A DNA stretch of 64,000 bases, taken from NCBI GenBank assembly GCA_963663145.1, contig OY760134.1:434001-498000 (forward strand), written 5' to 3'. The position numbers and the translations under genes are program-made. The notes beneath the pieces were generated by a model that was not told the DNA's origin, did no database searches, and was given only the letters and a program-made list of their open reading frames with translations. Positions 25,974-34,995 of the stretch are shown here, piece by piece (position 1 is the stretch's first letter; each line of letters opens with the position of its first letter). This DNA comes from Azotimanducus sp963663145 (GTDB lineage Bacteria > Pseudomonadota > Gammaproteobacteria > Pseudomonadales > Azotimanducaceae).

Positions 25974-28331
25974 ATGCGTGCGAAGAAGATCACATTGAAT
26001 GATGTTTTACGACTCGTCTCGGTTTCGGCCTTGTTGTTGATGTCCCAGCCGAGCTTCGCCGAATCGTTTCGAGTTACGGACATACGCCTCGAGGGGTTGC
26101 AGCGCGTTTCGGCGGGCACCGTGTTCAATCTGCTGCCGATTGAGGTCGGCGATGTCATTGACGAAGAGGATGCGGCGTTTTATGTTCGCCAATTGTTCCG
26201 CAGCGGGTATTTTCACGACGTGGAGATGTCGCGTGAAGGCGGTGTGCTGCTTGTCACCGTTGAAGAACGCCCGGCCATTGATTCAATCACTATCGAGGGG
26301 AACAAGGCCATAGAGACCGAAGCGCTCATGGATGGCCTTGCCGATCAAGGGCTTGCCGAAGGCGAGATATTTCGCGTTGCCACCTTGGAGCGCATGGATC
26401 TTGAACTCGAACGGCAGTATGTGGCGCAAGGGCGCTACAATGCCACCATAGATACAAAGGTCGAAGATCTTCCGCGTAATCGTGTCTCGATCAGCATTGA
26501 TGTGGTCGAAGGCGACAGTTCGAAGATTCGTCAGATCAATATTGTCGGCAACAGCCTCTTTAGTGACGCGGAATTGCTTGACGAGCTTGAACTTAAGCAT
26601 CCCAACTGGCTGTCGTTTTTTCGCAACGACGACAAATACTCGCGGGAAAAGCTCGCGGGCGACCTTGAGGCCGTGGAGTCCTTCTATCACGATCAGGGCT
26701 ATGTGAACTTCTCGGTCACTTCGGCCATTGTCAGCATCACGCCGAGTCTCGATGAGGTGTATATCACCATCAATGTCAGCGAGGGCGAAAGCTACACAGT
26801 TGGAGACGTGGCCATCATTGGCGAGATTGGCGACGAAGATCCAAGAATCTTGGAGTCTCTGATTCTCGTCGATGCTGGCGACCTCTATTCGCAAGCCTTG
26901 GTGACCGCCAGTGAAGAACGCATTACCGCGGCCTTGGGGAATTCCGGGTATGCGTTTGCGAGTGTTTCAGGGTTGCCGGAAACCAAGGACGATGGCACGG
27001 CGGACGTCAAGTTCTTCGTGGATACGGGCCGCCGCACCTATGTGCGCCGCATATCCGTGACCGGCAACGAGACCACCCAAGACGAAGTCGTGCGGCGGGA
27101 GATGCGTCAGCTTGAGGGAGGCTGGGCATCAACGGCCTTGATCGACTTGTCCAAAGTGCGCCTCGAAAGGCTCGGTTACTTCAGCGAGGTCAATGTGGAA
27201 ACGCCGGCGGCGGCGGGAACCGACGATCAGATCGACGTGCAAGTATCGGTCAAGGAACAGACCTCCGGCAGTATTCAAGGCACCGTGGCCTATGCCCAAT
27301 ATTCAGGCTTGATTCTTGGCGTAGGCTATTCGGAAACCAACCTATTTGGCACCGGAAACAGCTTTGGCATCAATCTTAACTGGAGCAAATTCCAGCAGGT
27401 CGCCAGCATCAATTACTTCAATCCCTACTACACGATTGATGGTATTAGCCGCGGCTTCAGCCTCTACTATCGCCAGACGAATTACGATGAGTTCAACCTA
27501 GTGCGCTATTCCTCGGATTCCTTTGGTGCCGGGGCCAACTACGGTATTCCAATCGGAGAGACACAGCGGCTGAGGTTCGGCTTTAACGTCGACTACACGC
27601 AGCTCTCCGGGTCCGCCTACACGGCATCGGAAATTCTCGAGTACTTGGAGTCTGCCGGCGATGAGGCCTTAAACCTCAAACTCACCGGCAGTTACTCGAA
27701 CGTGCGCCTAAATCGCGGTCTCTTCCCGACTCGCGGCTATTCGCAAGAGCTGGCCATGGAGGTTTCCACTCCCGGCAGCGATACCCTCTTTTACAAGCTG
27801 CAATATGAGGGGCAGATTTACTTCCCCTTGCTCGCCGGCTTCACCCTGAAGTTGCGTTCAAAACTCGGCTACGGGGATGCCTATGGCGACACCGATGTCT
27901 ATCCCTTCTTTGAGAACTTCTTTGCCGGCGGCTATGGTTCGGTACGCGGCTTTGAACGTTACTCTTTGGGTCCGCGTACGACTCCGAGACAGGGTATCTA
28001 CGGGTTCGATCCGGACGGAAATCCCTTGGGCGGCAACATGCTTGTGGAAGGCAATGCCGAGGTCATTTTGCCGCTGCCCTTCATTGAGGACACCACCTCG
28101 TTTCGTCCGGTGCTATTTTTTGATGTCGGTAACGTGTTCTCCACCCATTGTGCATCAACCGCAGTCAATTGCATAGAGTTCGCTTGGGATGAGTTGCGGG
28201 CCTCGACCGGGCTTGCCTTCACTTGGCTCTCGCCCATGGGGCCCATGACCTTCTCAGTGGCGAAAGTGCTTCGAGAGGGACCGTTCGATGAGACAGAGAG
28301 CTTTCAGTTCGAGTTGGGACGGGTGTTTTGA
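25974..28331 (+). CDS. bamA: outer-membrane protein assembly factor BamA
   Basis: 785 residues from this start. The Omp85 protein inserts beta-barrels in the outer membrane. A signal peptide (LVSVSALLLMSQPSFA) is followed by ESFRVTDIRLEGLQRVSAGT, the start of POTRA1, and five POTRA domains to about residue 415, then a 16-strand barrel with the conserved GGYGSVRGFERYSLGPR motif and a terminal Phe (FQFELGRVF). The frame is open to a GTG at 25872 that overlaps rseP; I choose the ATG at 25974 because it puts the signal peptide first. It lies in the usual place after rseP and before skp. Confidence 0.95.
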   Translation: MRAKKITLNDVLRLVSVSALLLMSQPSFAESFRVTDIRLEGLQRVSAGTVFNLLPIEVGDVIDEEDAAFYVRQLFRSGYFHDVEMSREGGVLLVTVEERPAIDSITIEGNKAIETEALMDGLADQGLAEGEIFRVATLERMDLELERQYVAQGRYNATIDTKVEDLPRNRVSISIDVVEGDSSKIRQINIVGNSLFSDAELLDELELKHPNWLSFFRNDDKYSREKLAGDLEAVESFYHDQGYVNFSVTSAIVSITPSLDEVYITINVSEGESYTVGDVAIIGEIGDEDPRILESLILVDAGDLYSQALVTASEERITAALGNSGYAFASVSGLPETKDDGTADVKFFVDTGRRTYVRRISVTGNETTQDEVVRREMRQLEGGWASTALIDLSKVRLERLGYFSEVNVETPAAAGTDDQIDVQVSVKEQTSGSIQGTVAYAQYSGLILGVGYSETNLFGTGNSFGINLNWSKFQQVASINYFNPYYTIDGISRGFSLYYRQTNYDEFNLVRYSSDSFGAGANYGIPIGETQRLRFGFNVDYTQLSGSAYTASEILEYLESAGDEALNLKLTGSYSNVRLNRGLFPTRGYSQELAMEVSTPGSDTLFYKLQYEGQIYFPLLAGFTLKLRSKLGYGDAYGDTDVYPFFENFFAGGYGSVRGFERYSLGPRTTPRQGIYGFDPDGNPLGGNMLVEGNAEVILPLPFIEDTTSFRPVLFFDVGNVFSTHCASTAVNCIEFAWDELRASTGLAFTWLSPMGPMTFSVAKVLREGPFDETESFQFELGRVF

Positions 28332-28430
28332 TCCAAGCTGCGGCGCTTCCAGCCAATTCTTAAGGCGAAGCATCGCTCGCTTTCCTCATGTAGAATGAAC
28401 TGTTATTTCGCCATTTACGGAGCGACAAAG

Positions 28431-28940
28431 GTGCTTAAGTCCACTGCCAAACTCTTGTTCCTCGCGCTGTTCTTGGGAGCTTCGTCAATTGCGTCTGCGC
28501 AGCTCGTGATTGGATTCGTGGATACCGCGCGTGCCATCAGCGAAAGTGACGAGGGCAAGGCGCTGCTCGAACAGATTGAGTCGGAATTGGAGGAAGATCA
28601 GACTCGTCTTCAGGCGCTACAGGATGAACTGACGGGTTTGCAGGAGAAGTTTGAGACCGATCGCGAAATCATGAGCGACGAAGAGCGTCGCAGGCAGCGC
28701 AGGGAGATTGAAGAAAAGAATGCCGATCTGCAATACGAGTTTCAAAAGTACCAACGAGAACTGCAAGAGCGTCAGCAGGAAGTGCTCCAGGAAATGGCAC
28801 CCAAGGTCAATGCCGCATTAGCCGATATCATCGAACTCGAAGGTATGGACGTGGTATTCGAGCGTCAGGTTGCGACTTTTGTGAATCCCAAGCACGATAT
28901 CACGCGGCGTATTACCGAGAAGCTCAACGAGAAGCAGTAA
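28431..28940 (+). CDS. skp: periplasmic chaperone Skp/OmpH
   Basis: 169 residues. Skp is a trimeric, jellyfish-shaped chaperone that carries unfolded outer-membrane proteins to BamA. A signal peptide (LLFLALFLGASSIASA) is followed by QLVIGFVDTARAISESDEGK, a long charged coiled coil (about 40-125) and the returning strand GMDVVFERQVATFVNP. I prefer the GTG at 28431, which has GGAG eight bases upstream, over the ATG at 28395. Directly downstream, where lpxD normally lies, is fabZ after 11 nt. Confidence 0.92.
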   Translation: MLKSTAKLLFLALFLGASSIASAQLVIGFVDTARAISESDEGKALLEQIESELEEDQTRLQALQDELTGLQEKFETDREIMSDEERRRQRREIEEKNADLQYEFQKYQRELQERQQEVLQEMAPKVNAALADIIELEGMDVVFERQVATFVNPKHDITRRITEKLNEKQ

Positions 28941-28951
28941 TCACTCGGACG

Positions 28952-29407
28952 ATGAACATCCAAGAGGTGTTCGAGTACCTGCCGCACAGGTATCCGTTTC
29001 TATTTGTCGATGGTGTCGTTGCGCTTGAATCCGGCAAGTCGATTCACGCCTACAAGAATATCTCCATCAACGAAGCATTCTTCTCGGGGCACTTTCCCGG
29101 CAACCCGGTGATGCCCGGTGTCCTGATCGTTGAAGCGCTGGCGCAGGCCGCCGGTATTCTGAGCTTCAAGACCTTGGGCCGAAAGCCGAGCGATGGCGTG
29201 GCCTACTATCTCGCTGGAGTGGAAAAGGCGAGATTCCGAAAGCCGGTGGTGCCGGGCGACCGACTTGAACTTCATGCGCTGCTGACTACCTACCGCCTTA
29301 AGCTCGTCAAGTTTGATTGCGAAGCGTTTGTTGGTGAGACGCTGGCGGCATCCTGTTCGCTGACTTGTGTCGAACAAGAAATCTCCCAGAAATCCGGCGC
29401 GCCATAG
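28952..29407 (+). CDS. fabZ: 3-hydroxyacyl-ACP dehydratase FabZ
   Basis: 151 residues, a hotdog-fold dehydratase that makes trans-2-enoyl-ACP in fatty acid synthesis. Visible: EVFEYLPHRYPFLFVDGV and the active-site helix SGHFPGNPVMPGVLIVEALA with the catalytic His and Glu. In related genomes it lies between lpxD and lpxA and competes with lipid A synthesis for hydroxyacyl-ACP. Both neighbours are absent here: skp precedes it by 11 nt and rnhB follows by 10 nt. Confidence 0.95.
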   Translation: MNIQEVFEYLPHRYPFLFVDGVVALESGKSIHAYKNISINEAFFSGHFPGNPVMPGVLIVEALAQAAGILSFKTLGRKPSDGVAYYLAGVEKARFRKPVVPGDRLELHALLTTYRLKLVKFDCEAFVGETLAASCSLTCVEQEISQKSGAP

Positions 29408-29417
29408 TGCCCAGCGG

Positions 29418-29990
29418 ATGGATGTGTCCGTGCTTGCGGGGGTCGATGAGGCTGGCCGCGGCGCACTCGCGGGTCCGGTGGTGGCGGCTGCGGTGGTCAT
29501 GGAGCGCTTGCCCAAGGGAGTTACTGATTCGAAACGCTGCGCGCCGCGACAGCGTGAACGGCTGGCCGAGGCGATTCGGCAAGGCGCGGGTGCATGGGCC
29601 ATTGGCGTTTCGAGCGTTGAGGAAATCGATGCATACAACATTCTTCAGGCCTCGCTGCTCGCGATGCGGCGAGCGATATTGAACCTCTCGATCAAACCGA
29701 CCCGGGTGCTCGTCGATGGACTTCAGATACCGGAGGTGCCTGTCCCTTGCCGGGCGATTGTGGGTGGGGATGCCAAGGAACCCTTGATCGGGGCCGCCTC
29801 GATACTCGCCAAGATCCACCGTGATGCGCTCATGCGCGCCATGGCCGAAGACCACCCACACTATGGTTTCGATAAGCACAAGGGCTACGGCACCGAGATA
29901 CATCTGCAAGCACTTGCTCAATTCGGTGCCTGTCCACAACATCGCAGGCACTTCAGGCCGGTCGCGAAGACCCTATTCTCCGCACACTGA
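29418..29990 (+). CDS. rnhB: ribonuclease HII
   Basis: 190 residues. It removes single ribonucleotides and RNA primers from DNA. The first strand shows AGVDEAGRGALAGPVVAAAV, with the DEAGRG active-site motif, then VTDSKRCAPRQRERL, PCRAIVGGDAKEPLIGAASI (third acidic residue) and HYGFDKHKGYGTEIH. The frame is open to 29367 inside fabZ; the ATG at 29418 is just after the fabZ stop and matches the usual start. dnaE follows 30 nt later. In related genomes lpxB precedes rnhB; it is absent here. Confidence 0.95.
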   Translation: MDVSVLAGVDEAGRGALAGPVVAAAVVMERLPKGVTDSKRCAPRQRERLAEAIRQGAGAWAIGVSSVEEIDAYNILQASLLAMRRAILNLSIKPTRVLVDGLQIPEVPVPCRAIVGGDAKEPLIGAASILAKIHRDALMRAMAEDHPHYGFDKHKGYGTEIHLQALAQFGACPQHRRHFRPVAKTLFSAH

Positions 29991-30020
29991 AGAACTCTGA
30001 TTTCGGGGTACACTTTGTCC

Positions 30021-33000
30021 ATGTCTGGAGCGAGTGACGATAAGACCGGTTTCGTTCACCTCCGGGTAAGAAGCGAGTACTCGATGAGCGCGGGGCTCGC
30101 CAAGGTCGAAAAGTTGGCGCAGACGGCTGCGCAATTGGGCATGCCGGCGCTCGCGCTCACGGACCGCGCCAATCTCAGCGGTTATATAAAGTTCTATAGC
30201 GCCTGCATTGACCTAGGCATGAAGCCTATCGCCGGTGTAGATATGCCCTATCGCGGTGACCAAGACGATGCGGACCTGTCGCATTGCCTACTCTTGGCGA
30301 TGAACCGCGAGGGCTACCAGAACCTGCTCAAGATCATTTTCGGACTACGCAAGGATTCCGCGACCGGCATGCGGGTTTTGGCTCGGGATCACATCTTCGA
30401 AAATGCGAAAGGGCTCATCGCCCTCTCGGGCGGCCCGGAAAGCGACATCGGGAGAGCGCTTCTGCGCGAAGACGAAAGCCGCGCACAAGCCTGTTTGGAT
30501 GCTTGGCTGGGCACGTTTCGAGACAACTTCTATCTTGAACTCATGCGCTCGGGGCGCGAAGCCGAGGGCCGAATCGAAGGCCAGTTACTCGACCTCGCAT
30601 CCACCCGTGGACTACCCATCGTGGCGACCAATGAAGTCATGTTCGCCCGGCCAGAGGACTACGAGTTCCATGAGATTCGCGTGTGTGTGCAGCAGAAGCG
30701 GGTCATTGATGATCCATCGCGGGAACGGTGCTACACCGAAGCCATGTGGCTGAAGGGTGCGCAAGAAATGGCAGAGCTGTTTGCGGATGTGCCGGAGGCA
30801 TTGCAAAACTCCGTGGAACTTGCCAAACGTTGCAACCTGCAGCAGCGCTTCTACGATCACGCCTTTCCAAAATTCCCAGAGGCTGGCGACGAGACATTTG
30901 ATGCCTATCTCACGAGGTTGGCTGAAGCCAAACTTGAAGAGCGCCTTGATGCGATGCATGCGGGCAGAGAATGTTCGACTGACTTGCGCGAGCGTTATTC
31001 CGCGCGTCTCGCCGCCGAGCTCGATGTTATCTGTTCGATGAAGTATGCGGGCTACTTTCTCGTGGTCATGAGTATCATCCGTTGGGCCAAGGGGGAGCAA
31101 ATCCCGGTTGGACCGGGCCGGGGTTCCGGAGCTGGGTCCTTGGTAGCTTGGGTGTTGGGGATCACCGGCCTCGACCCGATTGAGCACGGGCTTCTATTTG
31201 AGCGCTTCTTGAACAAGGAGCGCGTTTCTCTCCCCGACTTCGACATCGATATCTGCATGGAGCAGCGCGATAGGGTCTTGCAGCACATTGCTGATCGATA
31301 TGGCCGGGACGCCGTTGGGCAGATTGTCACCTTTGGAACCATGGGTGCGAAGGCTGTGGTACGCGATGTGGCGAGGGCACTGGGCAAACCCTACCGGGTG
31401 GGAGATGCCCTCGCGCGCCTCATACCGAATCAACTCGACATTCAATTAAAAGATGCCGTTGAAGGCCAGCCCGAGCTGCGTCGGCGCATTGAACAGGAAC
31501 CTGAATGCGCGGAAGTCATGCATGCCGCCTATCAATTGGAGGGTTGCGTGCGAAACGAAGGTACGCACGCGGCGGGCTTGGTGATCGCACCCTCCGAGCT
31601 TAGCGACTTCCTACCGGCAACCATCAACGATCATGGCGATGCGGTCACCCAATTCGACTGGAAGGATGTCGAGAAAGCGGGGCTGATCAAGTTCGACTTT
31701 CTCGGCCTCAGGACACTCACCGTCGTAGATCATGCGGTGCGCAGCCTGAACCACAATCACGGTCTGAACATTGACATTGAAGACATCCCGCTCGATGATG
31801 AGAAGACCTTCGCGCTGCTGCAGGCGGCGCGCACCAAGGGCATCTTCCAGCTTGAATCGGATGGATTGCGTCGGCTTATTCTGCGTATCAAGCCAAAGAC
31901 CCTCGCCGACCTGACCGCGCTCTTGGCCCTCTATCGTCCCGGCCCCCTACAGTCCGGCATGGTTGACGATTTTGTTGATGTTCGTGAACGCAAGGCGACA
32001 CCAGAGTACCTCCATCCCGCCATGCGCGAGGTGATTGAACCCACTTCCGGCATCATTCTCTTTCAGGAGCAGGTGATGCAACTCGCCCAAGTCATGGCCG
32101 GTTTTAGTCTTGGTCAAGCCGATGTGCTGCGTGCCGCCATGGGCAAGAAGAAGCCCGAAATCATGGCTGAGCAACGCAGTCGCTTTGTCGAAGGCGCACG
32201 GGAGCGAGATATTTCAGAAACCATCGCCGAAAAAGTCTTCGACCTGATGGACAAGTTTGCGGGTTATGGTTTCAATCGTTCCCATTCCACCGCCTATGCG
32301 CTCATTTCCTATCAAACCGCTTGGCTGAAGGCCAACTATCCATCGGAATTCATGGCGGCCATGCTCTCGAGTGAGCTTCACAATCGCGATGCGATTCACA
32401 GGCTGATGCCGGAACTCGCAGAGATTGGATTGGACACGCTGCCTCCGGACGTGAATGAAAGCCATCTCGAATTTCGTGCCCAAGGCAGGGGTGTGAGGTA
32501 CGGTCTCGGTGGAATTCGTGACGTGGGAAGACCCCTGATTGAGCAGATTGTGAAGCAGAGGCAAAGCGGTCCTTACCAAAGCTTGTCGGACTTCGCATCG
32601 CGTGTCGGCTCGCGACACCTTCCCACGGCTGCAATGGAGCGGCTTATTGAATCAGGCGCCCTCGATGAACTTGCTGAAGGCCATGTGAATGCCAAACGCG
32701 CCGAAATGCTTCACATGGTCGCGGATCTTCTCAATTGGGTTGCGCAGAAGGAGCGGGACCAGTCCGCCGGTGTGGTTGACATGTTTGATGATGGTGCCGA
32801 ATTACCAAGCTTAGGGGAAGTGGACTGCCCGCCCATGACCGATCTTGAACGCTTGGCGCGGGAAGATCAGGCACTCGGGCTCTATCTCACCGACCATCCG
32901 ATGAACATTTATCGGGACGAGTGCGAATTCCTCTTTTCCGGCAACTCGCAGGGTGCCTCTTCGCCTGATGGCAATGGCCGCAGATTCGTCTCGATGTCCT

Positions 33001-33500
33001 TTGCAGGCATCATCACGCACTTGAACCACCGCGGGCGCGAAGGCGGGGAGACTTGGGCGCGCCTGGAGAACGGCACTGATCATGCGGAGGCCGGCTTCTT
33101 CGACACCGTGCTTGAATCACAACGCGAAAAACTCAAGGAGGGGGCGTATCTGCTGATTGAAGGCTCCGCGCCGAGAAGTGCGGGCTCGTCTGGTTTCGGT
33201 GCCAGAATGCGCGTCTCGCAGGCTTATACGCTTGCCGAAGCGCGCGAGAAATTTGCTCGCTCCATAGAACTTCACGTCGATGGCGGGGGGCCGGTCGATG
33301 CGCTTCGCGAGACCTTGGGAGATCTCTGCACCAACGGTCGCAAGTCCAATTGTCGTGTACTCGTGCGCTACAGCAACCGAGAGGCGCGCGCCTGCATCAC
33401 CCTGCCGAGAGGGCTCTCCATACTGCCGAGCGACGAAAACCTGCTACAGCTTCGCGAACTACTGGGAAGCGATGCCGTCAGAATCAATTACCGTGGGTGA
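30021..33500 (+). CDS. dnaE: DNA polymerase III alpha subunit
   Basis: 1159 residues, the normal size for the replicative polymerase. The N-terminal PHP domain shows HLRVRSEYSMSAGLAKVEKL and TDRANLSGYIKFY; the palm has VGPGRGSGAGSLVAWVLG and the catalytic acids in LPDFDIDICMEQRDRV; FGTMGAKAVVRDVARALG, the little-finger/helix-hairpin-helix part (GFNRSHSTAYALISYQTAW) and an OB fold near the C-terminus follow. A TTG at 30015 would add two residues; I use the ATG at 30021. It overlaps tilS by 29 nt, where accA usually sits. Confidence 0.96.
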   Translation: MSGASDDKTGFVHLRVRSEYSMSAGLAKVEKLAQTAAQLGMPALALTDRANLSGYIKFYSACIDLGMKPIAGVDMPYRGDQDDADLSHCLLLAMNREGYQNLLKIIFGLRKDSATGMRVLARDHIFENAKGLIALSGGPESDIGRALLREDESRAQACLDAWLGTFRDNFYLELMRSGREAEGRIEGQLLDLASTRGLPIVATNEVMFARPEDYEFHEIRVCVQQKRVIDDPSRERCYTEAMWLKGAQEMAELFADVPEALQNSVELAKRCNLQQRFYDHAFPKFPEAGDETFDAYLTRLAEAKLEERLDAMHAGRECSTDLRERYSARLAAELDVICSMKYAGYFLVVMSIIRWAKGEQIPVGPGRGSGAGSLVAWVLGITGLDPIEHGLLFERFLNKERVSLPDFDIDICMEQRDRVLQHIADRYGRDAVGQIVTFGTMGAKAVVRDVARALGKPYRVGDALARLIPNQLDIQLKDAVEGQPELRRRIEQEPECAEVMHAAYQLEGCVRNEGTHAAGLVIAPSELSDFLPATINDHGDAVTQFDWKDVEKAGLIKFDFLGLRTLTVVDHAVRSLNHNHGLNIDIEDIPLDDEKTFALLQAARTKGIFQLESDGLRRLILRIKPKTLADLTALLALYRPGPLQSGMVDDFVDVRERKATPEYLHPAMREVIEPTSGIILFQEQVMQLAQVMAGFSLGQADVLRAAMGKKKPEIMAEQRSRFVEGARERDISETIAEKVFDLMDKFAGYGFNRSHSTAYALISYQTAWLKANYPSEFMAAMLSSELHNRDAIHRLMPELAEIGLDTLPPDVNESHLEFRAQGRGVRYGLGGIRDVGRPLIEQIVKQRQSGPYQSLSDFASRVGSRHLPTAAMERLIESGALDELAEGHVNAKRAEMLHMVADLLNWVAQKERDQSAGVVDMFDDGAELPSLGEVDCPPMTDLERLAREDQALGLYLTDHPMNIYRDECEFLFSGNSQGASSPDGNGRRFVSMSFAGIITHLNHRGREGGETWARLENGTDHAEAGFFDTVLESQREKLKEGAYLLIEGSAPRSAGSSGFGARMRVSQAYTLAEAREKFARSIELHVDGGGPVDALRETLGDLCTNGRKSNCRVLVRYSNREARACITLPRGLSILPSDENLLQLRELLGSDAVRINYRG

Positions 33501-34803
33501 CCCGCGCGCCCCTTCAGGCGAATCGGTACGAGAATCCTTGAGCCGATTGCCGTCTGGCAAGCTGCGCGTTGCGTTTAGTGGCGGCATGGACTCCACGGTG
33601 TTGCTGCATGCGGTCGCCGAGCAACTTCGCGAAGGGCGCGATCTCAAGCGGTTGACGGCACACCATTTGAATCACGAATTGCACCCGGATTCGGCAGCTT
33701 GGGCAGAGCACTGCCGCCGTTTCGCAGAACAAATGGGAGTGTCCTTTGATTGTGATGTGTTGCAGATTTCCCGCGAGGGAAACATGGAAGGCTTTGCAAG
33801 GGAAGCGCGCTACGCGAGATGGTCGCAAGCGCTTGCGGAGGGCGAAACCCTTTTGCTCGCGCATCATGCACGGGATCAGGCCGAAACCGTGCTGATGCGC
33901 CTGATGCGAGGCGCGGGCGGAGATCTTCTGCGCGGCATGCCGCGTGAGCGCGACTTTGCCAAGGGCAGACTGCTGCGCCCCTTGCTGCACCTGCCGCACG
34001 AGACCATTGAAGACTACGCCAAGTCGCATGGGCTCGAATGGCGCGAAGACCCTTCCAATCAAGAACTCGACAAGGATCGCAACTTTATCCGTCACCAAGT
34101 GCTCCCGTTGCTGATTAGCAGGTGGCCTAGGGCGGTGGCATCCCTCGTACGCAGTAGCGAGTTGCTCGATGACGAGCGCGGCATGATCGATACCCTGCTT
34201 GCGGAGTCGGTGGAAGAGGTGCTTGCCGGCGGGGAGGAGGTTTCCGTTGAAGCGCTTCTGTCACTACCCAAGGAGGCGCAGATGCCCGTGTTGCGACGGG
34301 CATTGGCGCGCATGGAGGTGCATTCGCTGTCCGAGACGCATCTCAATGAAATACTCAGGCAGGTGTCGTTGCGAACTGATGGAACCCTGGATTTCGCGCT
34401 TGGGGAAGGCCGAAGCTTGGCGCGATTCGCAGGGCGCCTCGTGCTCTGTCGGCCAAGGTCTGTCAAGGCGGACGAGCGGTACGTTTGGAAGCTGCAAGAG
34501 ACGATGACATTGACGCATGGACGACTTGTCGCGACCGCCCAGGGAGCACAGCAGGCTGGCTGCCTGCCGCCAAGTATTCAAGCACTGGAAATCCGCTTCC
34601 GATCAGGCGGCGAGCGATTGCGCGTTAAAGGCATGAGCCGCAAGGTCTCTCGCCTCTTCCAAGAAGCCGGCATCGCCCCTTGGCTACGCCCCGGCTGGCC
34701 CCTGCTCTACCTTGAAGGCAAACTCGTAGCCCTCCCCGGAATCGCCATAGACGACGCCGCGAGTTGTGATCGCGGCTGGCTGACCGAGTGGTCGCCGAAG
34801 TAG
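33472..34803 (+). CDS. tilS: tRNA(Ile)-lysidine synthetase TilS
   Basis: 443 residues. TilS joins lysine to C34 of the minor tRNA-Ile so that it reads AUA. The N-type ATP pyrophosphatase P-loop is LRVAFSGGMDSTVLLH; HHARDQAETVLMRLMRGAGG and the C-terminal GGERLRVKGMSRKVSRLFQE domain are typical. The ATG at 33472 lies 29 nt inside dnaE and has GGGAAG just before it. A longer frame reaches 33280 but would be embedded in dnaE. Its direct overlap with dnaE reflects loss of accA from the usual order. Confidence 0.93.
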   Translation: MPSESITVGDPRAPSGESVRESLSRLPSGKLRVAFSGGMDSTVLLHAVAEQLREGRDLKRLTAHHLNHELHPDSAAWAEHCRRFAEQMGVSFDCDVLQISREGNMEGFAREARYARWSQALAEGETLLLAHHARDQAETVLMRLMRGAGGDLLRGMPRERDFAKGRLLRPLLHLPHETIEDYAKSHGLEWREDPSNQELDKDRNFIRHQVLPLLISRWPRAVASLVRSSELLDDERGMIDTLLAESVEEVLAGGEEVSVEALLSLPKEAQMPVLRRALARMEVHSLSETHLNEILRQVSLRTDGTLDFALGEGRSLARFAGRLVLCRPRSVKADERYVWKLQETMTLTHGRLVATAQGAQQAGCLPPSIQALEIRFRSGGERLRVKGMSRKVSRLFQEAGIAPWLRPGWPLLYLEGKLVALPGIAIDDAASCDRGWLTEWSPK

Positions 34804-34995
34804 TTTGAAGAATCTTGCAACTCAAGCATTCAACCACAGCACCATAATCGAGGACCACCGCCACACAACAATCAACTGATACCACTCACGCAATCGCGAA
34901 AGTCCATTCTCGGCATGCCATTGCATTGAACCGTCTTGCGAGTCAATGATGGTCGCAATCGACGCGAAGCGGAGTCAGGCAAGAACTTCAGACAC
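34804..34995. other. convergent intergenic region, no gene seen
   Basis: 192 nt between the ends of tilS and the class III aminotransferase. It is A/C-rich relative to the neighbours and carries no clear hairpin with a T tract, no RNA gene and no convincing reading frame. Confidence 0.55.
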
